NCBI RefSeq assembly: GCF_963855985.1
Contig: NC_087092.1
Coordinates: forward strand, 12,400,001 to 12,464,000
Length of the DNA stretch: 64,000 nucleotides
Direction of reading: 5' to 3'
DNA from: Ostrinia nubilalis
Taxonomy: Eukaryota; Arthropoda; Insecta; Lepidoptera; Crambidae
Shown here: positions 35,151 through 48,767 of the stretch, in pieces
Position numbering within the stretch: the first letter of the stretch is position 1
How the letters are laid out: the number at the start of each line of letters is the position of its first letter
The notes under the pieces: generated by a model
Told to the model about the DNA's origin: nothing
What the model saw: only the letters and a program-made list of their open reading frames with translations
The model's database searches: none
Program-made: the position numbers and the translations under genes

Positions 35151-35633
35151 GTTACGGTTAAAGTGATCAATTCAAAATTATGAATAATCGCCGGTTATTA
35201 TGAATAATTACCGACAGGCGAGGTAAAAGTGATAAATTAATCACATTTATCAGTGATTATTTCATAATGTAGGTAACCTTAATACTAACGAATATCATAA
35301 AAGAAAACACCGGCTCGTGTACAGCGCCCATGTACAGCCTCACATTTTGAACGTTTTGATATCATATATTAATATAATTTGGCAAAATGAGTTTGGAATG
35401 TTTCTTGCGTAACATTACTTTGCCATAATGCCTATAACACATGGTTTTGATTTAAAGTGAAAAATAGGTTAAGGTGCGGCGGGGGTGGCCCTTGGGCCAC
35501 CCTTAAGCCGCCTATTTAGTTTTATACACACATAAATGATCTCACATTAATCACATTTACCAAATCATGTGGTAATTATTCATAATAACCGGCGATTATT
35601 CATATTTTTCACATTTATCACATTTACCGTAAC
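35151..35633. mobile_element. Inverted-repeat element with central GC palindrome
   Basis: The ends GTTACGGTTAAAGTGAT and complement GTTACGGTAAATGTGAT lead to a well-matched inner block (ATGAATAATCGCCGGTTATT at 35180 and its complement near 35576-35602). A GGGTGGCCCTTGGGCCACCC palindrome sits off-centre at 35483-35502. No target duplication is clear and no ORF is present. Confidence 0.7.
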
Positions 35634-35639
35634 ACATTA

Positions 35640-36465
35640 AACTTATTTCAAACACTAAATAAAAATATATAAAGAAAGTGTCGCTCTTTTATCAAAAAAA
35701 GTTTGACATGTGAAAGCGATTATGAGCGAAAAATACGTATTAAAATATACAATAAGCTCTTGGTGTGGATTCTTTCCTATTGTAGTTGTAATAGTACCTA
35801 TGTACTCCTAGATAGTAGTACATTATGTACCTCAGTGTAGGTAACACTCGTGCGTCTATCTCCTCAGATTATAAGGTTAGTGTAACAATAAGCTTGTCGG
35901 GTTTCATTGTGCCACTGTTTGTATTGTTCTAAGTCTATACGCTTTACTAATTACACAATGTTAATTGTTTTACTATTCACGAATGATATTGGATAATATT
36001 AAACGTATGAAATGTAGGTTTGTGTGTTTAGGTAGGAACTTCAGCCGAACGTGTTTTACAGTACCAATTTGTTAACAAACCATTTATTTACTTATATTAA
36101 TAGCAAAATGAAAATAATCAACGGCGCAACAAAAACAATGAGCTTGTGAAAATAAAAAAGCGAACGGAAAGGAAATTGCGAGTCGACCTACTAGTGCATT
36201 GAAAAACATCTGGAGCGTAGGCCAAATAGTACACAAAGCCGGATGAAAACATCAATGACGTTGCTCACAAAAAAATATTTGATAATAACTTTGATTCCAT
36301 CGATTTAAGCCCGTTTTCAGTTAGGTAAAAAGGTACCAGCAAGTACAACTGGCTTTCAAGGCTAGTTTAGTACCTAAATGTAAATTAACTGTTTACAAAA
36401 CAAGATAAACAAGTGAACATCCAATTTCTATGGAAATTAGGTAAGTGCTTATAGTTGACACATTT
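35640..36465. other. Unassigned AT-rich DNA
   Basis: I see nothing here. Confidence 0.5.
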
Positions 36466-36469
36466 ATAT

Positions 36470-36670
36470 TTAACTAGCGGCCGCCCGCGACTTCGTACGC
36501 GAGGATCCCGTTTTACCCCCTTAGAGGTGGAGTTTCGTAAAATCCTTTCTTAGCGGATGCGTACGTCATAACATCTACCTGCATGCCAAATTTCAGCCCG
36601 ATTCGTCCAGTGGTTTGGGCTGTGCGTTGATAGATCACTATGTCAGTCAGTCAGTCACCTTTGAGTTATA
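36470..36670 (+). repeat. Lepidopteran CCCGCGACTTCGTACGCG repeat, left part
   Basis: ACTAGCGGCCGCCCGCGACT, then TCGTACGCG, starts a widespread lepidopteran repeat. AAATTTCAGCCCGATTCG and a GTCAGTCAGTCAGTCACC run follow near its 3' end. The repeat resumes at 37608 (AAGAAGCTACAA) after the insertion at 36671-37602. Confidence 0.65.
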
Positions 36671-37602
36671 GGGGAGAGTTCGGTATATTGTACCGCCGGG
36701 TAAATTGTACCACCCTCATATTTCGTAAAGTATTTATTGAATGTCTGTAATTGCAACACTCAGCGATACACAACTAAAATCAATTAATATCGGTCATGTG
36801 GTTTTTGCCATGACAACAAACACGTGTGTTTTATTTTGAAAAGTATTTTTTCATTGTTTTCAAGTAACTTTTGACAATACATGTCTAGTTTGTAATTTTG
36901 TTAAATTTAATAACAGGGTGTTTCTAATATATTATTTAGAAGCGTAAATTAGTGTGGATTACAATTATTTGAAACATTTTTCGGTATTTATAAGCTATAT
37001 TTTTTACCGATTTTTTAAAAGCACTATCACCTAGTCGGCTAAATTGTACCACATCAAGTTGTATGGAACTTTACCAAAGGATTTTGAAATTTTTTTTATT
37101 AAATAATATTTTGAAGTTATAATAGCGTAATTATGTTTGACTAACAACAAATGAAAGCAAAAGACTGGCAAAGTAGATTAGATACAAGTGTGCGTTACGA
37201 TAATTGGAATTACAAAACTTTTACTCAAAATCGTGATAACGTGTAAAACAATATCGATTGTCTATGTTATTAACTACTGTTCCTTTTCGTTTCCTAATTT
37301 GTTAAGAATGTATCGTATAATATTTTGCCATAGTTTTTTTATAGGCTTGATATTTATTGAAATCCAATTTAGTAACCCTGTGGTACAAATTATCGAACCG
37401 GTTGGCTAAATTGGACCGAAGCTCTGAACTCGTACTTTGTTGATTTGTGCTAAATTTACAACAATCATGTTAATTAATACTTATGAAATAGTAAGTTGAA
37501 TAATGTATCTTTTATTATATACCATGGACATTAGCAAAAACAAAAGAAAACTATGTGTAAAATGGGATTGAAAAAAACTGGTCCAAATTAGCGGACTCTC
37601 CC
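36671..37602. mobile_element. DNA element with TTATA duplication
   Basis: The 932-bp insertion has ends GGGGAGAGTTCGGTATATTG and complement GGGAGAGTCCGCTAATTTGG. TTATA flanks it at 36666-36670 and 37603-37607. GGYTAAATTGTACC-like words recur inside (about 36711, 37037 and 37405). The superfamily is not assigned, and the 73-codon frame at 37188 is not a transposase. Confidence 0.75.
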
Positions 37603-37607
37603 TTATA

Positions 37608-38540
37608 TTTAAGAAGCTACAATCAAAAAAATTACTTATCTTTGACTATAAAAAAACTCGGTTAAGCCAGCAATAAGATGATCTCGTTTTAGGGAGTGGT
37701 TAAACTTTTCTCACTGCACCATGTTTGGGGGAATATTGTTTAATAGCAGCCGCCCGCCTCGCTTTGCAATTAATAACGCGGTATTTTCTTGAAATGTCAT
37801 CGCTGTTTCCCTTACACCCTGTATAAATACAGGCCGAAACAAGCTGATGCTTAAATAGGTTACCTAATTACCGCGCCGTAGATTTGAGACGCAGCGGCAA
37901 AATTTCAAATGTTTTGTTTATTTGTTTTGTTTCAGTAAAAAATTAATTAAAACGATGGTCTCCAATACAGTTTAAATTTAACCCCAAATCATCAAAATAC
38001 CTACAGTTTATCCTCTAGTTACACTGGAGAAGTAGGGGGTAATTTGAGAAGATTTTTTTCAACTTTAAAAAGTAACAGTTGTTGCAAAATATCAGTTACA
38101 CAATTATGTCATAATAACAGGCGTCATTGCTACGAATACTACTAAAAGATTCCATAAGCTTAATTAGGTACTTATAACCTAAATTACACAAACTGCAGTC
38201 CACAGAAGGAGAAATTAGCCACTACAATTGAAATACAATTTTCTACCCGGAAGTTCTAGGTAAATTGAGAATGTTACTAGGTATGCAAAATCACTTGAAA
38301 CCTATGTTACAGTTAGGCTTTTACATTTACAAATACATTAGTTTTTATTTCATTCAAAAATACCCAGTAGTTATAATTTTATAGGCATTCAAAGTTCGCT
38401 TAAATATTGAGTCCCGCCGACGGTCACGTGACCGCGCGTGACGTACATTCACAGTGTCCGCTCACTAGAAAACGGATATAAACATACTTAAATACATTTT
38501 GTTTTGTAAATACAAACTTATTTTACATATTAACACCCAG
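37608..38540. other. Repeat remainder and unassigned DNA
   Basis: The first 80 bp continue the split repeat. The rest is AT-rich, with a GGTCACGTGACC palindromic E-box at 38422-38433 in a CpG-rich patch. Confidence 0.45.
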
Positions 38541-38544
38541 ACCC

Positions 38545-38880
38545 ATCACAGAAATTAAAATTGAACCAAACCCAAACTTGATGCGATTGTGTCGTTTTAT
38601 TGCGAATTACCTTCCAGCTCCATCATTAGACGCTGATTACTATATAGAATTAAAGTACTCATCAATACAAAACGAACGAGCCCAAACTCGATGGATTTAA
38701 GTCGTTTTATTATAGAGTTCCTATGGCCACCTTCCAGCTCCATCATCAGATCAGCTCCATGTCATCATAATATTGCATTGTCATCCAAATCACATGTGTA
38801 TGCGAAATTTCAGCTTAATCGGTTGCCCGGAAGTGGGTCTTAATTCAGCTTGCAAGATTCCACCCATACAAATATGAGCC
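38545..38880 (+). repeat. Interspersed repeat with internal partial duplication
   Basis: Two related blocks, each with a CCCAAACTyGATG word, a TCGTTTTATT word and CCTTCCAGCTCCATCAT, lie at about 38566-38626 and 38678-38747. AATTTCAGCTTAATCGG follows. This is a known-looking lepidopteran repeat. Confidence 0.55.
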
Positions 38881-41800
38881 AGTCACTGTAATATGACGTC
38901 ACGCGAATAAAATGGCGAGCCGGCCGCCGCCCGCACTTTTAAAATTCAATATCTTGGAAACTAATTGACGTATCGAAATAATTCTTTCACGAGTATTTTT
39001 TATTTTTAACAGAGAATACAGAAAGCTAAAAAACAAAATTAGTGAACATTCTTCGTAAGTCAGTCCAGTTAAGTTCAAATTGCCTGTTCCCCAAACACAA
39101 TCTATTTGGAGTGGTAAATTAAGCAAGGCAAGTTCTGCTCCACGCTGATTGTTGGTTAAATTAGTTTCCTTACACACGCCTCTCGGCGTTCGTTGTAACT
39201 TAGTGCGGTTCAATCGCCCTTCCGTCTATTAAAATTGGTAAGAGTAATTTCTTGACTTGGTTTGCCTCTACTGTGGTATTGAGTTACGGTTTCTGGCTGT
39301 TTCTAAAAAGAAATTAAAGAAAGAATATTACAATGATAGTCACTTTATATTGAAACGGTTCGACTCTTGAAGGTACGTACCTAGTTCTGCCAATATAACT
39401 CACTATACTCGTTGGCTTAGGTGCGTACTACGTATTCAGGCAAACGCAAAACGTGTAGGCGGACAAAAGCAATCAATATTACAATATATCAGAGTATTCA
39501 TGAAAACGCTGTCTTCAGGAACGCTCTCATCTGAGAGCACAGTAGATACCTGTCCTTCGCGATTATTGGTTTTCGAGCGGCAATTTACGATTATTGTAAT
39601 TGAGATGGTTCCACGCCGCAGTGCGGAGTGGTGAGCGGAGATCACACATCTTTTAGCATACATTTTATAATTTAATATTTTGTCATACTTTTTTTGGCAT
39701 AATAATATTATTATGTTTAATGGTGAATGAGGCTGCGTGAAATCATAGGTACTCATTCCAGATTCCACCAATGTCTTTATTTAAGAAAAATGCGCATTGA
39801 TACCTTATTTTACTCACTACTCGTTTTACTTTCTCTGAGCAAAGCTCTAAATAAAATTCAGCGCCTGAAAGAAATGACTCTCCAAAATGTAATAATGCTA
39901 CAGTAAAAAAGTGTAAAATTAATTTTATCTTTTTTCCTTAAATAGTTATTAAAACTGAAAAGCATCCACGTGGCACTTGTTTCGACGAGTATCTCAAACA
40001 GAAATATGATAATACCCGGCATTTTTGCGATACACGCGCAAAAAGACGGATTAAATAGAGATTACCTTGCAAACATGCAGCACAAAGGGCTCGCCGATAA
40101 TTACCTACCGGAGACGCCGTGGGCTGTACCAGATACCAGAGTACAGGCGACAGCACATCAGAGTATACAGTTTTGTTGCAAACTCAACCCAATTACAACT
40201 TGATAAGAACCCACGGTTTTAGCTTTATTTGCTGGTCTGTACCAGCTGTGTTCAGCTGGGTTTTATTACCATTATTAAGATATTTCAAGACAGGACAGGA
40301 TTTCTAACGCAACATCAGTGCTAGGATGCAATCTAATTTATAGAGACTGAAATGGAGGTGCTAACAATCTACTTTATTGAGGCTGAAGTTAAACAGCAAA
40401 TGAAAACCTTCCATGACACTAGGTAATTAATTTGTTGCCGAAAATTCATTATAATTCAGTATGCATGTATGACTTTTAGTACTAAGCAAATGTTCTAAGA
40501 TCACAGCCACGTTACAATAAAACAGACGAGGGGCCATATGGTATAGGTAGAGAGTTACTCAACTAATCGAAAATATCTTTGATGACTGGCTATCTGTCAA
40601 TATGTCTCACTCCACCTAAGCCTAAATGATTTGGGTCAGTAGCAACGAAAAATAGAACATCCAAAAATGTTCTCGTACATCTGAGCACACACAATATAGA
40701 TTAATTAACAAATGGTACGAACAAGTGTCCAATTACAATAATCTACTAGGAATCCGAAAACCCCGAATCCTAATGAAATTACCCAAAAATACGAACCACA
40801 AATATGATACCGATCAAATGGAACAAAGGCTCCAGATCCTTATCGATACCCTTTGACACTAACATCTCCAAATTGACCCTTTTCCATGGAAATTTATCGA
40901 AACCACGTAGCCTTAAGCCAAAGCCTACAAATCACGATCCACGGTGTAACATTTTATCCAATATTAGATCCAAAGGATATAAATAAACGAAGTTCTTCGT
41001 GAAAAATATTATACACAGAGCTTTTACTTCAATTGAGCTCACGTCTATTTCCGATACCCTATTATTTTTTCAGCTCTCAGCACACAACAGCAACTACACT
41101 ACATTACAGTGTTCAACTGATCATCAGTCATGTATACCAACACTCACAAAATTCAAAAACAGTCCAGTAATTTTCTTAAAATCTTTTGAAAATGAAGATA
41201 TTTATTTTTTGAAATCTCCCAAAAACCTTCCTGGTATAAAGTGAATAGACCTACAGACGATGTTATTAAAGAAAAACACCGTTAAGTATTTTCAAAACTG
41301 CTCAGACGAAAAAAGTAATGCCATTACGAAATTTCTGATCACGAAAGGAAAAGAGACACCATTACAGTCTCTTTTAGGTTCATTAATTTATCTTAGCTAA
41401 CGCTTGAAATAGCCTAAACCTAAAATCTTTGTAAAAAAATATCATTGCTGTTGGTGACGCCTTAAGTAATTTTGTGTAACATTAATCTCTTCCTCGAATG
41501 AGCCTTTACATTTCCAAACATATTCGAGGTTCTCACGGATCCCAATAACGGCTCGGCACACGTAACAAATATCCGACAACTCGGCAAGAGGTATCATCGG
41601 CATTATCAAGATAAATACACCAATAAATCTCTGGCCCTCCAGGTAACCGCACTCCGCCCGGTATCTAATCCTGTGACAGGTACATACACAGTAAAAGAAA
41701 ATACAGAAAGCTTGTCATCTATGCTACAAAAGTAGAAAAATCATGACGATTCTTACAATAACTTTTTTTTTAATACCGCTGTTACACATAATTTATGTGT

Positions 41801-43600
41801 AATTCAATTCATATACTTAAGCTCTATTAAGAAAGCTCAAAGTTTATTCTGAAGTCAAGCCTTAAAAGTCTATTGCCAAATAGACCTAAGTATTAACCTT
41901 AGATACGAGTATGTTAGCTAATTACAGTCACATTTTAATTGGATTACTATTTTAGCCTAATGCCTATTACGATTAATTGCTTTAGACTTTAGAGTATCTA
42001 TAAGATTTTGAGTGTGAAGAACCGAGTGTAATCGATAGTGATACAAAATACTGGTCAATACTTGATTGTTAATAAACATTTTTATTCATTTATAGTTCCA
42101 TTTTCGCAAATCAGCTAAAATCGAGTTTATTTAAAAAACAATCCCAAGCTTGAGTATAATTCAGAGTTAAAGTCGAAGAGTAATATACCTTACTTAATGA
42201 CTGCGTTAGTTTAAATTTATCTCTCAAGCTTACTTTGTGTACTGTCTCTACTGTGACCCAGATCACCTGACAGTCATTTTATTTGCAGACCCCAAACGAA
42301 TAAGCAAAGCTCGCTTCAGAGACTTGTTATTTAATACGGTTTGTATCGTCGAGAAGGCTCGTCCTTGCGGTTTTTAGCCGAATACTCAAATATATTGTAC
42401 GTTGGTTGTTTGATTGTGGAATTTATGATTGACTGGTTCATAGACACAAACCTAAACGTGAATTAGTAAGGTAGACCATAACAAAAGCTGCCGAGTTTCC
42501 GAATTTCTGCTTCTATGGACAATCTTCATCAATATCTCACAAATAGGTATACATGTTCTAATTGCTTCCACCATATCGGACTAAAACAATACCCGTTGCG
42601 ACATACGAGTACATAACTGATGACATACGAAGCTAACGATTCAATATCGATATTGGAGTCTCCTTGATGGTAAAAATAACGATGAAGTTTAATTTATTAG
42701 AGTGCCGTGCACATGAGTGTTGTCAGAAAATTACTTAATCTAATTAACAAAAAAAAATGTTGATACGGTCAAGAGATAAGCGCTTCAATAGGACTCAGAG
42801 ACGGCTAATTCCCATTCAAAAATAAAGAAACTTTTTCTATTATTATTCCAAAATAAATAAGAATATACAAACGCCATTATTGTTACGGGTTCCACGCTCG
42901 ACATTTTCTTTTCCTCGGAGCTGGTTTACGCAGCAGATAAAACAACTTAAGAACTACTGAAAGTATAAATAGTTTTAAAAGTAATGTAGTGCGGTGCACC
43001 TCGGCTCTTACCATTAAAGATTTAATGTTTGTTTCTAGTATAATAGTCAACAGGGAGGAAAAATAATGTGGACTCTAATAGCTGGATATAAGAGGCAATA
43101 TCATTTTGACCTGTCTGAAAACTATACGTTCTACGCATCACAGCGATTGGATGCATCCTACCGCTTTGGCCATTAGGTATCTGCCTGTATTTTTGATGCA
43201 GCTTTTAGTCTTTCATAACCGTTGTGGAAAATTGGAACTTTTTTATATTCCGTCCGAGCTTCCCACTAAATGCAAGCTATTAGAGCAAAGCGAAATTTGA
43301 TATTTTTGATAAAATGAAAATATACCAACCATTTTTTTCGGGTGTAGGTTTTTCAACTTTTTAGTTTTAATTAAAACGTCAGCAAAGTTCTTGGCTTTAC
43401 AAAAAAGTTTATAATAATTAGAAATAGTAATCGTTTTAAAATCCTGAAAACCTAACAGAGCAAAATTATAATTACCTACAACGTAATCAATGGCTCTGTA
43501 ATGTTGCTAGTGAAAACATCCCTGTTCCACAACTGTCAATAATATGGACTGAATATAGGCGTCACCCAAATGTTTTTTAAGATAAATGCTGATTTTACCT
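38881..43600. other. Unassigned AT-rich DNA, 4.7 kb
   Basis: This is the longest stretch without a named feature. Frames up to about 111 codons on both strands (38899-39213, 39436-39771, 40999-41244) have no family resemblance and lack paired splice sites. No inverted-repeat element was found by eye. Confidence 0.45.
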
Positions 43601-43620
43601 ACACTAAACTTGTGTCGAGA

Positions 43621-44800
43621 CAAATTGCAGGTTAATTACGTAGTTTCGAATGTACGTCGAAGATCGCCGGAGAGGAAACGTTTAATTCGCCTGAACTAGG
43701 TCAGAGGTCGTCACGCATTGCATTGTGCGAGAAAATCTGCGAACTTGTTACCTTTTCCATTAAAAAATAAATCGAAATCTGTAAGCAAGATGTAAGTAGT
43801 TTAGGAACAATCGCGTCGCGTCGAAGGCAAAAAGGTATTTTAAACTCGTAAATAAAGGATATGCTACAGGCTTGCTACGAACATGCTACGGAAATACTAC
43901 GAGGTTTACTACGGCTTTTAGTGGATAAACTTTATTACGTAGGTATTGTTTGGATATTGTAGGCTTAAAAAATATTAGCTGCCTAAACAGGTATTGTCCT
44001 ACAACCGCCAAATTGCACTTTAATTACGTAGTTTCGCATGTACGACAGATTACGGGACGAAATGCGCTCAATTTACATCTAAACTAGGTCAAAGTTTGGC
44101 GGCTTTACATTATGCGAGTAGATAGGCTAGATTTAACTATTCTATTCTTAAAAATGTGTTAACCGGACAGTGATTAGATAAATATAGCCTTAGAGTAGGC
44201 GCACACTGTTGATTTTTAGTTGGCCGATAGTTGTGCCCGATTTTAATTTGTATGAAGAATCGGCCAAATCGAATCGGCGTAGTGTGCGCACTCCCATACA
44301 TGCCCATACTGATCAACTGCCCGACTAAACTATCGGCCGACGAAAAATCAACGGTGTGCGCCTACTCTTAAACTTTTAAGCTAAAACGTATTGAGAGGTA
44401 ATTATACTACGGGTGGGAGACAACAAAATACTACGGTTCTACGAGTATACTACGGTTGTACTACGACCATTCCCGTAGCATAGTATAATGATCAATATAA
44501 ATTTATCACAGCACTGTTTAGCTAAGTAAGGTAAATTGCTAACAATCCTACTCTCTGACTAATGTTAATATTTACCTTTGATCTCAGCTGCTTTTGTCTT
44601 GATAAATCTAATTGTGGAAACGTTTATAAATACACGTTACAGTTTATTTACGTATTACGGTGTATTTTTAAAAACTACAGTAGCTTGATATGCTGTCATC
44701 GAAAGGTAACATACATACGTTCAATTATTCACACCTAAACTGGGTCAGATGTTGTGCATTTGACTGTCACATCGGGAACCTGTTACCTTTATTATTACGG
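43621..44800 (+). repeat. Diverged tandem repeat, three units with TACTACG blocks
   Basis: Unit 1 (from 43621) and unit 2 (from 44009) share CAAATTGCA..TTAATTACG and TAGTTTCG.ATGTACG with few differences, then ACTAGGTCA and a GCGAG-containing block. A third, weaker unit begins near 44646 (TTTACGTATTACGG, ACTGGGTCAG, CTGTTACCTTT). TACTACGG/CTACGA clusters follow units 1 (43862-43918) and 2 (44408-44478). Discounting the MITE inside unit 2, the spacing is roughly 390 and 450 bp. Confidence 0.65.
44193..44367. mobile_element. Harbinger-like MITE, TTA duplication
   Basis: It starts GAGTAGGCGCACACTGTTGA and ends in the near-complement TCAACGGTGTGCGCCTACTC, with CGGCCGATAGTT in inverted positions further in. 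TTA flanks at 44190-44192 and 44368-44370. It interrupts a tandem repeat unit. Confidence 0.85.
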
Positions 44801-45684
44801 AGTGCTCAGCTTTGTCGTTTAAACTAAAATTATACTTACTAAAATAGAAATACTAATAGGTAAATGAAACAGCAACTTTTTAATTAGCAATTAGTTGAAA
44901 TTAAAGCCATTTCTAATTAAAATAATTTTATGTTTGCTGCAGGTATTGATCATTAATTAATACTTATTCTTGTTGTTGTTCTGTTATCACACTAACATTG
45001 TTCAACTAAAAGTAATTGAAGGTTCTGCCTGCATACACTAATTGATTGATCTTATCCTTGGTCATTCAAGCTTTCATTTTTAATTAACTTCACAACCTTT
45101 TTCCAACACGATCCTACTCGTAAATGCAAAATGTGAAACAAAAACGTAACGGAATTTTATGGCATTGATGAAAAAGCTAAATGAACAAAATCCGTGTTTA
45201 TCCCTTCGCATACAAGGACTTAATAACCCCAACAACAGTCGAATCATTCTATTTACTTAACTGATAATGAATTTCCCCGTCAATTCGCTAATAAACAAAT
45301 AATTGTTTTTACGAGTGATTAATTGTTCCGCTGTGCAAACTGTATTTGACAGCCTCCTGGGACTCATTAATGTAGATCAATATATTTTTAACCCTTTGCG
45401 TTTGCTTAACGACGGCTAATAAAAACTTGCCGTTGAAAGTGTTTCATTACTTTTGGACTATAGCAACTAATACTGCCTCTCAAGATAAGTCAAACATGCA
45501 ATGTACATAGGTAATAAAGATACGCACGCATGAAATTGCGACGGATGTGCTGCAAACATCCTCTATTGTAGGTATACCTAGTTAGTTTCTAGACTGAGAA
45601 TCTATCAAATATGCGTACGGAATAATTAAGCTTGTACGAGTATATCTAGTGACGTCAAACGTCAGTGTGACTTTAGATTATGCT
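44801..45684. other. Unassigned AT-rich DNA
   Basis: I see nothing here. Confidence 0.5.
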
Positions 45685-45693
45685 TCAGATTTG

Positions 45694-46614
45694 GGGTATT
45701 CCGTATTCGACCCACGACAACTCAACCCACTCATTATTTTTTCCTTACTCAACCCAATTTTGTTCCTTACTCTACCCACAACAAATTTTTAATTTTATGT
45801 TCCTTATTCACCCCAAAAACATTCTTAACTCAACCCATTTTAAAACCACTTAAAAATATAAGATTTTTATGTACGGTCAGAATAAAAATATATATTTTTA
45901 GAAATTTAAGCTCTATTAACTTTTGTGTTAAGATCGTTCTATTAAATAAAACTGCAGGAATTCTGATACAATAATATATTTGAAAAACGTTTTTCACAAA
46001 AGGACACAAATCAAATAATGACTAATTAGAATCTACTATAAATCCACTATAAATCTACTATAAATCAAACGACTGTGATTTTTTATTAAATCAGTATAAC
46101 CAAGCGATGGCGTATAATTGTTTCCCTAGACACTTGTTCATGAATGTACCTACAAATATTACAATGTATTTCATCTTTTTTTTTCAAGCGGTATGAGATG
46201 ACAAAAGAAAAATAATAAAAGTATCCATGTGGACAGCTAATCCCGCGGTAAAAGTTTTCAGCCTCTTAATTTTTTTATGTATTTACCTTAAAATAAAATA
46301 AGGTCTTTGACATAATATTTTAGTTAGTCAACATATTCATATCTATCATTTTTTCATGTACCTAGGTGATGTTTTTTTTATTTAATTATAAATCAATGTA
46401 CATACTAGTATGTATTTACCATTATTAAATTTCTGAAAAAACAGTAGACGTTGTTTTGCTATCCATACTTATTTTTGGTATATTTACTTTGGGTTGAGTA
46501 AGGAATGCATTTGGGTAGTATAACGAAATTATGTAATGGGTTGAGCTAGGAATACTAATTTGGGATGAGTGAAGAAATGGGTTGAGTTGTCATGGGTCGA
46601 ATACGGAATAACCC
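45694..46614. mobile_element. Nonautonomous element with 9-bp target duplication
   Basis: TCAGATTTG occurs exactly at 45685-45693 and 46615-46623. The termini are GGGTATTCCGTATTCGACCC and complement GGGTTATTCCGTATTCGACC, continuing to about 36 bp. Behind each end lies an array of degenerate CTTACTCAACCCA words, about five on the left and four on the right in inverted orientation. A 9-bp duplication with long inverted ends is typical of Mutator-like elements. No transposase frame is present. Confidence 0.8.
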
Positions 46615-46623
46615 TCAGATTTG

Positions 46624-48560
46624 TATGCTCTGTCTATTAACTATAGTTTATTATCAGTGATAGAACTATAGTAAAATATTTTTATACATAGTTTTTCTCT
46701 CTAAGTACTATACTACTACTACGTACAATAAATCTCTCTACTGATTCATGTTCAAGTTAACAGTATTTTCTAGTCATCAAACTGAAAATTCTGCATGTAA
46801 AAACGGAGGATTTTGCTGAAACAGCTTGTTAGGGGACCGCTAAACGTGCCGACGCGGCTTCCCGCCCACGGCTCAAATCATCCGATCCGTGATCTTTTCC
46901 CTATTTATCATGTACAATGTACTTACATAGTTACCTGGTACATACAATGGTTACATCTACATAAAGTTTAAGGAAAGCCACCGTAAATGAAAGAGAAAAA
47001 TAAGCTAGGTTTATGTTTCATTATGATCAAATAATCCATCTAAACTTGAGGAAAAAGTAACGTTTAGAGTTATGCCTTTACTAAAATAACTCCAAAGCAT
47101 GTTGACGTTAAATACTGCATACTCTTACGAACTACAATAAATCTAATTATCCAAATATTTATAGTATTTGTTTAATAATAATGACTACACGAAAAACAGC
47201 ACACAGACATACACCAAGTCAGGAAGTTGTCTAAGAATGTAACTTTTATCGGAAACCTCAAGGGAAATGTGGGTCCTACAAAGATGAAACTGTTATCATT
47301 GTCATACAAAATTATGTTTTGATCTATCGCCCTCTAAAATAAAGGTCACATTAAAGGAAATTTATAGAGGTAGACCCGCATAATAGCAGAATTGTAACAA
47401 AATATTATATTGTTTCATTCTGAATTTTTCCGGCGCGTAATTTTCATCTCAATAGCGATATTTTTAATATTTGAAAAGATAGGTATGAAGATAAAGAGGT
47501 CGGCTAAAAAGGTTTTTGTATGGCTTTTGAAGTATTTCTGGCGATTATGTAGATTAGCTTTAATTAAATTACAATTGAAACGTTTTAATATTAAAGAAAC
47601 GAATAGCAATATTTCAGGGTTCCAAGTAAGGCTTATTCACAATTGAAATTGCGTCAGATAAGGTAGGTACTGTAACATTCGATATTTTAAACGATCTATC
47701 AGGTAATTCTGCGACTTATTAAACGCTCCATAAAATATCTTCGAGATATCGTTAGCGGTCAGATGAATTTATGCTTACAACATTGACAGTAACTTTGGGA
47801 AACTGTTGCATAGTTTATGGGACTGTCAAACTAAACTTTTTTACTATTCACACATAAATTATTTTAGGAAACGATTTCTCAAGAGCTTGAATACGTAAAA
47901 CTCGTAAGTTATATCATAAAAGCTTACAAACTTGCGACACTTAGCAGCGCGGAATACTTGGCGCCCGTTAAAATTGTGACGGATCCCACAGAACTGGGAC
48001 GGGTCCCGCAAAACTGTGACATTTGAAAACATTACTCACGGCCCGCGATTTATTATAGGGCTGCTCAGCATCTGCGGCTTTGTAATTTCAGCGGTGTTTT
48101 CTGTTACTTATGTTCCTCATTTTGAAATGACACAAACGTAACGCAAGGCTTCAAAGCGTGAAACGAACTTGTGGGGGATGATGGTACCAGTTATGTTAAT
48201 ATTAATAAAGTAGAATCCCAGAAAGGAGACAGTCAACTAATAGTAGGTAAGTATTTAAAAAGTTTTAATATCTTATGTAGTAATCAACATCTCAGTATAT
48301 TAGACTTTAAAAATTCACTGTTTGAAACTTATTTTTTCATAATTTTATTTCTTAAAGAAACATCGTTAGTATGCATAGGTAGGTAATAACAAATTACTAT
48401 TTTTTTTCACTAATCTTTGGCATAGTAAATCTTTTAATACTGAAAAAAGGTTAATTCTGTAGGGTAATTCAAGTGCAATCTGTCATTTCAATCTATTCTA
48501 TTTGTCATTTAGCTTGTTTAATCTGTGCTCAATAAAGTGCACAATATTTAAGCAGGATAT
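46624..48560. other. Unassigned AT-rich DNA
   Basis: Two overlapping opposite frames at 47410-47646 are shadows of AT-rich sequence. A GTG-initiated frame at 48171 ends in a donor-like GTAGGTAAGT but lacks an acceptor. Confidence 0.4.
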
Positions 48561-48767
48561 GGTTGCACGCGGATTTTTAGAGAGTTAAAGGGTAAATCCG
48601 CGAAACAGTAAAAAACATATGTTCCGATCGATAAAAAAAAAACTGTTGTAGTTCTGGTAAATTAAACTTCTGAATAACGATTCATACAAGTTTCCACATA
48701 AGGCGCCATGATCCATATTGATTAAATACTTCAAGTTATTTCGATAATCAAGAAAACACGCACTAAA

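Noticed and set aside
48171..48247. Exon-like GTG-initiated frame ending at GTAGGTAAGT
   Set aside because: No acceptor or upstream open frame; a stop lies four codons before the GTG.
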